A DNA stretch of 64,000 nucleotides from the NCBI GenBank assembly GCA_037903475.1, contig JBAJFG010000363.1:186001-250000 (forward strand). Reading direction: 5' to 3'. How positions within the stretch are numbered: position 1 is the stretch's first letter; every line of letters begins with the position of its first letter. This DNA comes from Ancylostoma caninum. Its lineage: Eukaryota > Nematoda > Chromadorea > Rhabditida > Ancylostomatidae. The notes beneath the pieces are model-generated. The model had not been told where the DNA came from and ran no database searches. It saw only the letters and a program-made list of their open reading frames with translations. This document shows positions 21,015-31,702 of this stretch, in pieces. Position numbers and translations under genes: made by a program.

Positions 21015-21275
21015 GGTCAGTTCATCTGACCGCACCACTCATCGCTGCGATGAGCAAGCTCATCGCAGCGATGAGTGGGAGGCAATGTTGAATGTTCCCG
21101 CTATCGTCGCTGCTGCCAATGTCAGGCGAGCACTGACGTCAGACCAACTGATAAAATCAGTTGGACTGACCCATCATCGCTGCGATGATGGCTAGACGGC
21201 TGCGAAAATAGTGTTAGCGGCCGCGGAGGGTCTCGTAAGTTGTTCGGAGCAACTTACGAGAAAATGTCAGGCGAC
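21015..21275. repeat. cluster of short perfect hairpins
   Basis: Five or more inverted repeats sit within 260 bp. GGTCAG/CTGACC is at 21015-21031. A perfect 21-bp pair with a 2-bp spacer is at 21035-21078. GTCAGACCAACTGAT/ATCAGTTGGACTGAC (one mismatch) is at 21138-21170, the palindrome CATCATCGCTGCGATGATG at 21172-21190 and CTCGTAAGTTG/CAACTTACGAG at 21232-21260. No ORF or transposase accompanies them. They could be a foldback element or a structured RNA, and I cannot choose. Confidence 0.85.
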
Positions 21276-21634
21276 ATGTAAAATTACGTCAGTTGCTGCA
21301 CATTGTACGCAATTCGTTGCAACTGCGTAGCAACCCATAAATCACACGAGCGTCACCGTACAAGGCGCGAAGATGTCGTGCTCAACTTTAAGCTTTTTTT
21401 CGTCTCCATTCGCATATGTTTATTTCTTTGATGCCTCAAATTTTTACCTCCGTATGAAACTAGTGAAGCAGCAAAACCAATTACAAAAGTGAACGGATCA
21501 ATAACACTCGAGAAGACGTTTGAGCCAATCAGGTTTGGTACTAAATTTTCATGTGTTGAATGGAAATTCTCCTTAAGCTGCTCTCCATGTATTTTTTTAG
21601 CTAATGCTCTTCATTAAGCTTTAAATTTTTGCAG
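21276..21634. other. intergenic or intronic, nothing seen
   Basis: The AT-rich stretch ends in a good splice acceptor (TTTTTGCAG, to 21634) for the following dnc-1 exon. I see no coding signal. Confidence 0.5.
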
Positions 21635-22332
21635 CAAATATCTATGGACACTCCGAGAAAATTTGAATAATATCTCCACTGCTTTGGAGAACGGCGCGAT
21701 GAAGATCGACCTGAAAGACAAGGTGGAGAAGCTGTTCAGTGGTTATATGTTTGAAAGTCGTTTATTCGAGAATTATAGGGCTTCCGTCCAGTTCTGGAAA
21801 GAGCACACGTTCGAAAACAAGCGGCTGCAGAAGCGGAAGGCCTTCGATGGCAGCTAGAGAAGAAGGACATGGAGATACTTGAGCTGAAGAAGACAATCAA
21901 GAGCAGGCTGGATGATATTAGTAATTATAATGTGGTTTTTCTCGGTGTGTATTAGTATTTCATCACGAAATCTGATGAATTGGCGGAATTTAGCTTCGTC
22001 TTGACATGGCTGAAGCAAGAATTGAGTCTGCTGGCAAGCAGGACAACGTGAAAGTTCAGCATTTGGAAGCGAAGATAGAGCAGCTTGTGGCGAATAAGAA
22101 GAAGAAGCAAATCTATGTTGCCGGTTCTCTTTTTTTTCAGTTGGGATCTTCTCCATAGTTGAAGTTTCTATCTTTCTGTATAACAGAAACGAATTTTGTT
22201 AGCTTCTAAACTAATTTTAGTGAATTTGATGAGACCATGGATGATCTACAGAAAGAACTCAAAGATTGCGAGAGAGAAAATGCTGAATTAAAACAAATTG
22301 CAAAGGATTTCTCAAGGAAAACGCTGGTGGAC
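21635..22332 (+). pseudogene. dnc-1: dynactin p150 (DCTN1/DNC-1) C-terminal exons, frameshifted
   Basis: Dynactin p150 is the coiled-coil subunit that links dynein to microtubules and cargo. Exon A (21635 to about 21930) encodes KYLWTLRENLNNISTALENG and on to RLQKRKAFDG. A net one-base shift near 21848 is needed before QLEKKDMEILELKKTIKSRL. Exon B (about 21991-22115) gives LDMAEARIESAGKQDNVKV and KIEQLV. Exon C (22216-22332) gives EFDETMDDLQKELKDCEREN and AELKQIAKDFSRKTL, then GTAAGT. The series follows the human DCTN1 segment around EFEETMDALQ and KAELKQRL. Most of the protein is missing, the A-to-B donor is weak, and no donor after exon B keeps the frame. I therefore call it a decayed or mis-assembled fragment, although upstream exons could lie elsewhere. 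Confidence 0.7.
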
Positions 22333-22713
22333 GTAAGTAAAATTCTTTGCAACAACTGTTTTGATCGTTTTCTTTTGTTTTGTTTATTGTGCCGATCTAA
22401 CTCCGCGATAGAGCCGAGCTAACATGTTCTACAGCATCAGTCCAAGGCCTGGTTGCCAAATTTAAAATTTCGTAACCGAGATGCTGTTGTAGAGCAGGCT
22501 TGTTTTGCTCTATCCTTGTCACTTTAAAAGTTGGGTTTCTCTTCTCCCCTATGTGATTGTGAACTAGCATGCTGTATGATACTTCACACCACTACTTAAA
22601 CCATTATCGAGGTAATCTAGCTGCATCTAGGCCTTAGTGCTTAAGTCCCAAAGATCTGTGTCACCGTCGGTAAGTGAATGTCGTTGTTGCACACGTCTTT
22701 TGTACGTGATTTT
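22333..22713. other. downstream of dnc-1 exon C; possible extra exon at 22435
   Basis: After the GTAAGT donor at 22333, an acceptor TTCTACAG ends at 22434, followed by 30 open codons to a stop at 22527. I cannot match these residues to dynactin, so a further exon is only possible. Confidence 0.3.
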
Positions 22714-23026
22714 GGGCACTGTTCAACTTTACTGGCCCCAAAATCTTCAAAAAATAATTTTGGCCGAAACTTCGCATAGGGGGGTTATTTGCGGTGCTGA
22801 ACACGAATATCAACTTTATTCTGCATGCCTCCTTCATTTTTCTTCAGAAATCGGCATTTGCTTCCAATTTCCTACCGTATACCTGCCGTATCTACCTAAA
22901 AATGGGGTTGCGGTACAAAACGGATACGGTGTTCGTGTTCAGCACCTCAAATAACCCCCCTAGGCGAAGTTTCGGCCAAATTTTTTTCTTTGAAGATTTT
23001 GGGGCCAGTAAAGTTGAATAGTGCCT
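22714..23026. mobile_element. MITE, about 312 bp, terminal inverted repeats of about 95 bp
   Basis: GGGCACTGTTCAACTTTACT at the left pairs with AGTAAAGTTGAATAGTGCC at the right. The match continues through GGCCGAAACTTCGC / GCGAAGTTTCGGCC and GGGGGGTTATTTG, to GCTGAACACGAATA. The inner ends carry the GCTGAACACGA phrase of the 117-bp family. No coding capacity is present. Confidence 0.88.
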
Positions 23027-24129
23027 AATGTTGTTAAATGCCTAAGAAATTTCTTTTTTGTCTTGCACTTTTGTTTTATCTAAAAGCGGACCCGTTATCA
23101 TAACTATTAAACCTATGCTCGTGTCTCTGCCCAAAACAGCTGCGCTGTGGCCACGCCCTTTGTCTGCTTAAATTTGGAGTTCCCTGAATATGGTGACTCA
23201 GCTTTTTCCGGCGGTCTTGGGTGCGGTAGTGTATCGCAGCTATAAAACGCCATATTTCCTAGGTCCAAGGCTTCGAATTGCGGCGGGACCTTATCGAACT
23301 TCTCAATTGGAGCATGTTCTCTCCGCATCCATCGGTCTGGTCTCACTGCGTTTCTGTGGTCATGGAATCTGCCTATCTTCTCGAGAAGGACTGTACTTTC
23401 ATGATCATGCTTGTTCAAAATTTCTAATAGGATTTATGGTAAACATTATTCCGTAGATAGCAGCATTGCTATCTTATAAACGAATGTGATACGGCTGCGT
23501 ACCACGGTAACAAAGTGATCATCGCGGTAACAATGTGATTGTTTGGATCTCCGGCCTCGTAAAGTGTGAGCTAAAATAATGAAAATCTCATACTGACCCA
23601 TGGTTCACGTTTTCGTGCGGTTATATCTATAGATCTTCTCAAAAAGATAGACGGATTCTGTGATTACAGGGACGCGGTGGGACTTGAATGAGTGATGCGC
23701 AGAGCATGGTAGAAGTAAGAAGGTGGAGTAGGTCCCACCGGGATTCTGGGACCGCGACTCTACGGAACCGCACGCGCAGTCCGCCTATCCTTTCGACAAG
23801 GACTGTATCTAGCCAATCGCAGTGGCTCTGAGTGCGGACTTCTAGGGGGAATCAAGCCTTATAGAGATAACTAGCACACCCTGCAAAATCTGATTTAGAT
23901 GTTATTGTCATTTCCTTTTATTTGCATTTCTCCTTGTGCTCAGGCCTACATGTGTTATATTTTGAACTTCGAGCTCTTTTTATTTTAGGAGTAGCTGATG
24001 GCGGCGGCGGTTGGCTCAGGTGATCGGGTGTTTTTCTGGGATTCAGTTTGCTGCCTCTATAGCCTCGTGATTTGCATCATCTTCTGCTTTGTAACGCCTC
24101 TGGATGTCAAGCTAAAGCCTATCTTTTAG
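23027..24129. other. no gene; shared 'AAGATAGACGGAT' repeat blocks
   Basis: Blocks such as AAAAAGATAGACGGATTC (23640) and CCTATCCTTTCGACAAGGAC (23787) occur again, in both orientations, near 23365, 43187 and 43357. They mark another small dispersed family. The last 130 bases before 24130 hold a 43-codon open frame that ends exactly in the splice acceptor and is probably chance. Confidence 0.5.
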
Positions 24130-25798
24130 GTGGGCCTAGGCCAGCTATATCTGAGGGATGGACGAGGTGTCGAACAAAACTTTGAGTTGGCCAACAAGTA
24201 AGTTTCATTTCGGCTAGATTCCTTTTTTAACTTTCCCCATTCTTTCATCAAGAAGTTATAACCTGTGACATACTGCATCGAAATCCTTATTGAAACGATG
24301 TAAAACTATAACACGTACAAGTATGTACAGTTTCACACATGACTTGATTTGATACTATCTTACACGTTGAGCCCTAGGAGTTTTCGAGATGTTCCAGCAA
24401 TGAATAGCTGGGTAGAAGATAAGCTGCTTTTCTGGTTCAGGTACTTCTCATCAGCTGCTGAGGCAGGACATGCTGGTGCATTCGCATTCCTGGGGAAGAG
24501 GTATTTGGATGGAACTCCACAGGATAACACTACTGCATTCAATTTCTCCCTGCGCAGTGCAGATAAGGTACGCCATTATTTAAATTCAGTTTTATACATT
24601 GGTCGTGACTGGTGTTCGATCTCAGGGAAATCAGAATGGGCAAGCTGGTCTTGGCGTTATGTACCGGCATGGAAGGGGCGTTCGCAGAGATTACGAAGAA
24701 GCGTACCGCTTCTTTTCACTCGCTGCCGAACAGGGATGGGTTGATGCTCAGTTGTATCTTGGCGAAATTTTCTCTTGTAAGTTTTTAACCATGCTGTTTG
24801 AACCTCTTGGATTACTTGTGTTTAAATATTGTTTTTACATGAGGTATTATTTTTCCAGAGGGTCTCGGTGTGAAGAGGGACTTCAAAACTGCTCTAAAGT
24901 ATTACCAGATGGCTACACAGAATGGGCATGTATTGGCTTCGTACAACCTAGCGCTAATGCTTTCTTCGGGTATATTTTTTTCACTATTCTTGCCCATTCG
25001 TTCCGAGGGGAACCTACTGGTTTTTACTTTTTTCTTATTAGGACCCGTTCGAGTCTCAGCAACTTCTCCCTTGTTCATACTTCTTAGTGATATTAACCTC
25101 GTGGAATGATCATCGTTACAGCTCTGTTTCACTTTTTCTAGGCATCGGAGTGTTGAGATCTTGTACAACTGCTGTCGAGTTCTACAAAAACGTTGCTGAG
25201 CGAGGTCGCTGGAGCGAGAAACTAATGGAGGCGGACGGTGCTTACAAAGTACGTTTCGTCATAAGAGAAATTCTTCAATTTCTGGTGTTATTGACTGTTT
25301 ATCTTTCAATGTGATCATACTATCTGCCTATGCCAGTCAGACAGCGGTTTCATTCGTGTTATTCACCCAATTAGTGGATTTCTGCACTCCTTCCTCTTTT
25401 TTATTTTAACATTTTCTTTTCATTTAATCAGATGTAGAAGAAAACTTCCGACCAAGAAATTGTTGTTGACTAGTTCTTGTTTCCAGGAAGGACGGAGAGA
25501 TGAGGCAGCGATAAAATATTTGTTTTTGGCAGAACTCGGTGACGAGCCAGCACAAACAAATATTGCATACATATTGGATAGAGGTACAATTTTCGTGGTT
25601 TCTTCGTTATGTAATTGTTGTATTGTCATATTGGACAATGGTACGACTCTCAAGATCTCCGAATTTTGTAGTGCGATGCATAAACCTCTGTTTTCAGGCG
25701 AAGCTGATTCTCTATTCCCAGCATCTAAAGAAAACGTTCTGGAGAGAGCCAGTGATCTCTTGTTTGTTATTTTAAATGTTATCATTGTTAAATGTTAA
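24130..25798 (+). CDS. sel-1: SEL-1/SEL1L/Hrd3 ERAD adaptor, partial, seven exons
   Basis: SEL1L scaffolds the HRD1 ubiquitin ligase at the ER membrane for degradation of misfolded proteins. Exons are 24130-24197, 24441-24567, 24626-24776, 24859-24969, 25142-25248, 25487-25583 and 25698 to at most 25798. They encode consecutive Sel1-like repeats: GLGQLYLRDGRGVEQNF, AFAFLGKRYLDG, GLGVMYRHGRGVRRDY, AAEQGWVDAQLYLGEIF, GLGVKRDFKTALKYYQMA, LRSCTTAVEFYKNVAERGRW and AAIKYLFLAELGDEPAQ. The order matches human SEL1L. All introns are 58-240 bp with GT...AG, and phases agree. One fault: joining exons 3 and 4 as annotated makes T+AG, a stop. Upstream exons and the C-terminal repeats and membrane segment are absent, so the locus may be a pseudogene or mis-assembled. 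Confidence 0.85.
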
Positions 25799-27474
25799 CT
25801 GTTGTTTCGTGTTAATTGTTGTTGCTTATATTTGTTCAAGTTCCCTGTTATAAATGTGAATACATGCATTTCTCCGAGATAAATGTTGGATGGCTAGTAT
25901 ATTGTATAAGGTGTGAGAAAACACTAATCTCTTCAAGGAAATACTAGTAGAGCAGTTCACTGCGTGGATTGTGTGTTACACCCGTGGTGGCCACACGTTG
26001 TTTTCGATGAGAATGCACATGCAGCGTTGACCGTCATGGAAAACCCTTTGCAAATCGATGCATTCGTCTGAAGCACGCCCTCTAGTATGAATTGCCCTCA
26101 TCAAACCTACCGTAGCGTATACACACAAAGTTTGGTGAGGTTTTTCCATATGGGTTCGGCCAGTTAGCGCAATGAATGGTCTCAAGATTTGGGTTGGTGA
26201 AAAAGACGACTTTCGACTGAACGTTCAACACCATTGAGTTCAATCCAGTTTATACTAGATGGGTATGTCAGTCGCGCGCATCTGCTTGCGGAGGGTTCTC
26301 CATGGAAATAGACCATCGCGGTTGGCACGTACCATACTGAATGCAAATACAGCGCACACAGGAGGCCGCAAGCGCGTGCGTTTCACCTGCGTCTGAGTTG
26401 GGTCAGGATTGCAAATGGATCTACTCTCCATAACATTTGCAGAATCACGCGCCTCCATTGCATGCGTCCAGTATGAATCACCCTTTCACTGTTCTCTTTG
26501 TATTGACAGGCACATATTTTTCCAACAATATGTGCCAGCCGTAATGACTTTTGGGTCTGGAAGCCAATACCTGGTAAATGTTGAAAGCTCGTAGCTTTCT
26601 GGAAGAGCGTTCCTGACCTAAACCTCATGCGCGCTTGCAACAATGTTCCCTAATCAAGTGCACAACTAGCCCTAAATCCAGCCTTCTTTACACCAAGGCA
26701 GAGAACAAAACCTAAAAGTACGGGAAGCTAAAAGTAAAGTAAAACCACTATATCAGTTTTCTTTTAACTTCCAAGCTATCATATATGTTTCGGAAACAAA
26801 ATGGCAAAGTTTGCAAACGAAACGTTGATGGCGGGGTTCGAACCTTGATGCGGCGCCTGGAAGGCTGCAGCACACCCCACTCTGCCGCAGTGGGTTCGCA
26901 CTGTGGTAGGCACATAGGCGAATCGTCGACTCAATTCAGTACCTTCTTACAACTACCCTAACATACCTTCAGAGTAATTGGTACCTCTATCAATTTAGTT
27001 TGATTGCCAACAGGTTCGAAAGCTGAGAAGATAAAGTGTACAGGCGCTGATCCATTCTGCCCGCCACTTGCCTCAGGCAATCGATCGGGGTCGCCGCCAA
27101 CTCGCCTGATTTCCGACCCCTGCCGCCTCAAGTCGCCTGACGCCCGCCCTTTTCAGGTCACCGCACTGGGTGGTTTACTACGGGCCCAAGCGTCCCTTTG
27201 ATACAGGGAATTTCTGGTTTTCTCTCCTCGAAAATTATAGAAATTCTTCGAGTCGATCTTACTGACTAAAACTAAGTGTTTCTGTGAATGTGTGGGTTTT
27301 TTGATTCGCTGAACCGATTGGGCGAAAAACCAGACCAATAAGAAGAAGGCACCCTCCGTTATGTAAAAAAATAGTCTGTTTATATACTTTTGACACACGC
27401 TGTAGTACTGGATAACAGTATTCTTCACTCGCCGCTTTCACTGTGTTTTCCTAAGGTTTTTGAGGGTGGATTTA
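25799..27474. other. no gene recognised
   Basis: The remaining sel-1 exons (the W-x-RAA repeat onward) were looked for here and not found. A B-box-like GGTTCGAACC on the minus strand at 26835 has no tRNA around it. Short shared phrases (CTAGTATGAATTG at 26082, similar near 40378) hint at another dispersed repeat. Confidence 0.45.
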
Positions 27475-27545
27475 TAGTATGCTTCTGTTTCTGAGCCTCA
27501 TTTGATGTTCACTTTTCTGAGTTATTGAGACTCTTTTTTGTTGTC
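27475..27545 (-). repeat. PLE3 inverted repeat, 3' copy
   Basis: AGTATGCTTCTGTTTCTGAG through GAGACTCTTTTTTGTT matches the reverse complement of 29331-29398 with about ten differences. It lies just outside the hammerhead-like core, so it corresponds to the region after ribozyme cleavage in a Penelope pseudo-LTR. Confidence 0.8.
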
Positions 27546-27556
27546 GTTATTCTTGT

Positions 27557-27587
27557 TAGCTTTCGGCATATGTAATGCGTTCGTCAG
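27557..27587 (-). ncRNA. hammerhead-ribozyme-like core, PLE3
   Basis: On the minus strand CTGACGA is a perfect match to CUGANGA. It is followed by a GCAT/ATGC stem, CGAAA, and GCTA, so the self-complementary AGCU precedes an A at the cleavage position. All conserved core bases are present. Stem I is poor (two pairs before a mismatch), so activity is doubtful. Confidence 0.45.
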
Positions 27588-27640
27588 ACCTTAACATTCA
27601 ACATACATTGCAAAATTATCAGATACGGAGACGAACAATC

Positions 27641-28010
27641 TAATTAGCAACAATAGAGTCAGGCAAGACGTTGGTGATCAGCCGCAATATCTCCTTCAGC
27701 TCATGCCTGTTGTTTATCTCTGGCTCGTCCCTTCTGATTTCTCTGGCTTCCATTATTTTTCTCTCCAAAGATTTAGTTGGATGACGATGCAACATTCGGA
27801 CTTTGAATACTGGTGGTTGCTGAGGGTCCGGTGTAGCGAAAAACTTTCCTTTGGGTTGGAAGCCGGTTGTAAAAGCGCTCTTCTGTGCTCGTCCAACCTT
27901 TTGCGCAGTGGCCTCATTTTCTCACGATATACTTTCCGCCACATCCACTGCATATAATCATGTACACAGAGCCTCCGAGCTTGCATATTTTCTCGGTGGA
28001 GCAATATCGG
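27641..28010 (-). pseudogene. Penelope GIY-YIG domain, frameshifted
   Basis: On the minus strand GSVYMIICSGCGGKY is the GIY half of the motif. A base loss then shifts the frame before RPLRKRLDEHRRAL. Further on LHRHPT and HELKEILRLIT end at a stop at 27641-27643. The domain order places it after the RT ORF. The frameshifts show a dead copy. Confidence 0.68.
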
Positions 28011-28369
28011 CAATTGACTTCATGGCATCAGCTTTCGTATATGCCATTGGAGGTGAGAAGGTCTTTCAAGGTCGGGGGTGGACTGAACACAAGTCTGATC
28101 TGCAACTGGGAATCCTTCACCGCTTGATTAGCTCTTCGCGCCGAACTGTCTTCCACATATGGAAGGGAAAGCATTATCCCATCCACACTTGAATGCGGGA
28201 GCCAGGTATATGAAGGTTCCGCACAGTAGCCGTTCTCTTCAAGTATGCGTGCGACATTGTTTTCAACTGTTGCATCTGTTGTCGTGCATAGCTTGTCTTT
28301 TTTCCAAGAAAGTTCTGCACCACATTTGCCTTGATAAAATTGGGTGGGCGCTCCGTGCGTGCACTAAAA

Positions 28370-28981
28370 TATTGTGAGAGGCCGGTTTTTATACCACAAA
28401 CATTCAGTGTGACATTCTACTATCCTGATCCTGGTATTAAGAAACGGTAGAAATCCGTCCTGCTCAGGCTTTTCTAGCGTAAAGCACACGTTATTATCTA
28501 ATGCATTCAAGCGCTCTAACGTCATTTCAAGTTTTTCTTCGGTGCGTCCAATTACGAAAACATCGTCGATGTAGCGCTTATACAGCAGCATATCAGATGT
28601 AAGCAATATCCGTTCCACGTGATAGAGGAATATTATGACCATCAACGGTGCAATGCGGCTCCCCATTGCCAGACTACGTCTCTGCTCGAAGATTTTGTCG
28701 CTGAAACAGAAGACGTTGCAACTGAGCGTGGCGTTCAACATCACTCTTATATCATCTGCTTCGAAGCCTATGCTCTGTATTTGGTCTTGGTGTTCTTCAT
28801 AAAGGGAGACGACGACATCTACGGCGTTATTGTTGTCAACGTTAGTGTATAGAGACCCCACGTCGAACAAGCCGTTGATGGTATTTGGCACTGAGATAGA
28901 GAAGCCAGTAAAGAATCCACGTTCACAATGTATACCGCAACGAGTTGAAGCAGCGGTGATAGAATTTCGACAAGCAACCAA
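28370..28981 (-). pseudogene. Penelope-like reverse transcriptase core (PLE3)
   Basis: 204 codons on the minus strand include FDVGSLYTNV (first catalytic Asp), LAMGSRIAPLMVIIFLYHVE, the catalytic YIDDVFVIG and FLPFLNTRI. This is the canonical RT series of Penelope-like elements. The frame is open from 28981 to 28364, but the normal ORF is 700-800 residues and here it is interrupted on both sides (toward 28996 and toward 28360). The product would be a fragment. Confidence 0.85.
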
Positions 28982-28995
28982 CTAAACGGTCCACA

Positions 28996-29337
28996 TCAGG
29001 ATGAAATCATGGGGCGGCGCCTTGATTTCACCTTCAGCGTGCCTGAATCAGTTGTTTCAGTGAGCTTTTGCGTTCTCACCAGATTGCAAAAAGTATGAAC
29101 ATTAGAGTGCAGATCTAAAAGCTGTTTTGCGACAGCTGCGCCAAGTCTCGGGTTTACCACGGTTGTTATCGCCTCTTTGATCTGCCGCGCCAATGCAGCC
29201 ATCGTTGTTTCTGTATATATCACTGTATATGTCGTAGAATCCGCGAGTACATTTTCAGTGATAGCCTTGTCCATTTCCTGCGGCACGACTACAAAAGAGC
29301 CACACTTATCTCCAATTGTGTATCGTAAAGATAACAA
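28996..29337 (-). pseudogene. Penelope ORF middle region before the RT
   Basis: The minus-strand frame reads GDKCGSFVVVPQEMDKAI and ends near GTLKVKSRRRPMIS. This corresponds to the DKG-x-VVV and K-x-R-P-I-(V/I)-S motifs that precede the RT fingers in Penelope proteins. The first residues lie in the inverted repeat and are not native. A frame change separates it from the RT part at 28981. Confidence 0.6.
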
Positions 29338-29398
29338 AAAAGAGTCTCAATAATAGAAAAGTGGACATCAAATGAGGGTCGGAGGCAGAAGCATACTA
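29331..29398 (+). repeat. PLE3 inverted repeat, 5' copy
   Basis: This is the reverse-complement partner of 27475-27545. On the plus strand it leads into the N-terminal coding fragment, as expected for a 5' pseudo-LTR. Confidence 0.75.
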
Positions 29399-29529
29399 TG
29401 TATACTTCATCAAAGACCTGCAAAAACAACATCAAATTTGTCGGGATCTATTTTCTGTCTTAATTCAGTATGTTGCTTCTCATCAGCATGCAGTTGTCTA
29501 TGAAATGTCATTGGATTTCTTAGTGAAAT

Positions 29530-30123
29530 GTGAACAGCATCACTTGTTTTCTTCCCTCACCGAAAAACGCTTCTCACGTCTACCACAAAATGCAAAATCA
29601 TGAGGTCAAACGTGGAGTATCATCACTGAAAACAGCGTTACTTCAAGCTGGTATAGCAGATCGTCATCAACGAAAAAGTCGTTGTTTACTCTCCATTGTG
29701 AGCTCGAAAGCAATACTGCCGTTCCATCTTGATCCAAGCGTTTGGAAAAGCATTTCTGCATTTAGCCAACGTGTATGTTTTCACCTACGTAGCCGGGAAA
29801 GTTGTCGGCTTGCGAGAAAGCTTGAGTATCTCCGAGAAATACTTCAACAGCATACTCGTCCATGCTTCCTGAGAATGAATGCAGTTCCTCCTCTTCGACA
29901 CACAGTTATCGGCACAAGTGAAGTCGATAGCGATATGGCAGCAGCGTTAAACCTCGGTCCATCTTTCGTTTTAGCTCCAAAGGTAAACAGATCTATTGTA
30001 GAGAAAGCTCTTTTTTGCGTTCTCCAGTTCGCCCATCGACTATGCTGGAGACTTCAAAATGGACCGACAGTACTCCATCGGCAATCTACAATTATCGCGA
30101 AAATATACCATTCGATATGTTAG
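29530..30123 (+). pseudogene. Penelope ORF N-terminal part
   Basis: The 197-codon frame has LNLGPSFVLAPKVNRSIVEK followed by FAHRLCWR, the LxxGPxF-x-P-x3-(8-20)-RL-W signature near the N-terminus of Penelope proteins. It is on the opposite strand to the RT and lacks everything downstream of about residue 190. The start codon is uncertain. It probably represents the missing 5' end of PLE3, flipped. Confidence 0.6.
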
Positions 30124-30144
30124 TATCTTGGATCATTCTATCTG

Positions 30145-30420
30145 TCTGGAAGCTCCGCAAGGTTCCGAAATAATCCATATCTTGCTATCCTTTCGGAAAT
30201 TCCGCGGAGCTTCAGAATGACGTCAAAGCTCCGCGGAAGTTCTAAAGCCACTTTTTTCTCTGCGTCTTCTTTTGGAAAGTCTGCGGAAATTCCGCGCAAA
30301 TAGGTAGGTGACGTCATAGTCACGCGGAAGCTCCGAATATCGGGCTCTTAAGGTAAATCAGGCTCCGCGGAAGTTCCGAAAATCACGCAAGCTCAGCGGA
30401 AGTTCCGAAAGTTTGCCCGG
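30145..30420. repeat. cluster of GCGGAA-x-TTCCG palindromes
   Basis: At least eight imperfect copies of TTCCGCGGAAGCTCCG-like motifs occur in both orientations in 275 bp (for example 30198-30213, 30225-30240, 30286-30294, 30365-30378, 30396-30408). Nothing codes here. It may be a decayed satellite or a foldback. Confidence 0.6.
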
Positions 30421-31702
30421 GGTGGAACCTGAACCTGATTTTACCATCGGACGATGGAAACGGGATGAACGCTTATTATACTACAGTTTCAAAACATCTG
30501 GCTTCAATCAACAGGGTGACAAAGGTAAGGACGTGAACACCACACGATTCGACTGATGACCAGCGTCTTACCTGGTGTGACATCTTTTCTATCCTAATTT
30601 TTCGTCCCAAAAACGACCCATTTCTGGACCATGTAATACTGTAAATGAAGCGCGGATTCTGTGCGATAACAAGAAATGCGACTGGGTAGGGATAGAAGCG
30701 TTTTACCACTTTTAAGTTCTCTTAAACCTGATCTTGTCACTAGGGAGGTTTTGTCAGGAGTTTGGCGATGCTGTAAGGGTATGATTGACTGCAGCCTTTT
30801 CCAGCCTTATCAAGCGTTGACAACAGAGTCTTATATTGTAAATTCGAGTTGGTGTCCAAAAATCTGCTGTGGATGTGGTTGGCAGTGATGGACAAAAGCA
30901 GGTTTTCCCTCGTTCCAAGTTAACGCTAGACCTCTCACTTAAAAACTTACCCGGCTAAACCTGGCGCCTCCACTCACCCGCTGTTCCGTTGGTGAACGCG
31001 TCCTGTTGTGAGCGTAATTGGGCACATCTACAACTTTTTGAAACCACAGTTCAGGATGTGACCACTAGCATAGTCACGCCACTTTTGCTTCTTCTCCTTT
31101 ACACTAGTCACTCACCAGCAAAGCCACGCCAACTTTCACTTCTGGTTGTGTCATGCTGAAGTTTGAGAGAAATTTAGACCGGATGAATAATAGTCTATCT
31201 TTCTCAAAACTAGTAGCACATCTAAAACAAACATTTAGTGTTCTCAAAAAGAAATATAAAACAGAAACAGATAAAAGACAATTTTCGCGAATGTGACATT
31301 CACTTAGTGGTGCAACGCAGTAGAGCGGGTGTAGTGTAACGCAGTACTACGGGGTTAGTATAGGCAAACTGTAGGTACTGTTTATGTAGTTTCCACCAGA
31401 TTTTGTTGGAACAGTGTAGTGTAGGATTATTTAACATGCTGAATACGAATCTGACTTCCGTTTTATGCCAGACACCATACCGTACCTCTGCAGAAGCACA
31501 TTTCCGTGCAAAATGGATGTCATATTCGGAATCAGCATGAGAAATTACACCGTTTGCTAAGCTGAACCAAAACCTGGGTAGAATGACTATCTACATTTTC
31601 TACAGTATGTGTGTAAAACCCTGGAGAAAGGCTTGATCATGGAAAGCACTTTATATTCGTCATCAGCGCTCCACATATGCCCTTTATACAGCTACTATAT
31701 GG
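30421..31702. other. no gene recognised
   Basis: I see no domain-bearing frame, exon or clear repeat. Near 31076-31130 two related AGTCACGCCACTTTTGCTTC-like phrases hint at a decayed tandem. Confidence 0.4.

Larger units (their letters stand above)
27475..30123. mobile_element. Penelope-like element with inverted 5' part (PLE3)
   Basis: The minus strand from 29330 to 27475 holds the middle domain, reverse transcriptase, GIY-YIG region and a hammerhead-like core. It ends in a 70-bp sequence (27475-27545) that recurs inverted at 29331-29398. From that second copy a plus-strand segment leads into an N-terminal Penelope coding part (29530-30123). The 5' portion is thus head-to-head with the rest, as in PLE1 and PLE2, but here it carries the ORF start region and not the ORF end. 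No target duplication was found. Confidence 0.72.

Noticed and set aside
23999..24130. 43-codon ORF with a hydrophobic stretch as the first sel-1 exon
   Set aside because: It ends in a stop that is itself the splice acceptor and has no Sel1 or signal-peptide match to support it.
26821..26900. Minus-strand tRNA suggested by GGTTCGAACC
   Set aside because: The T stem does not pair beyond two bases, and no acceptor stem or anticodon arm forms.
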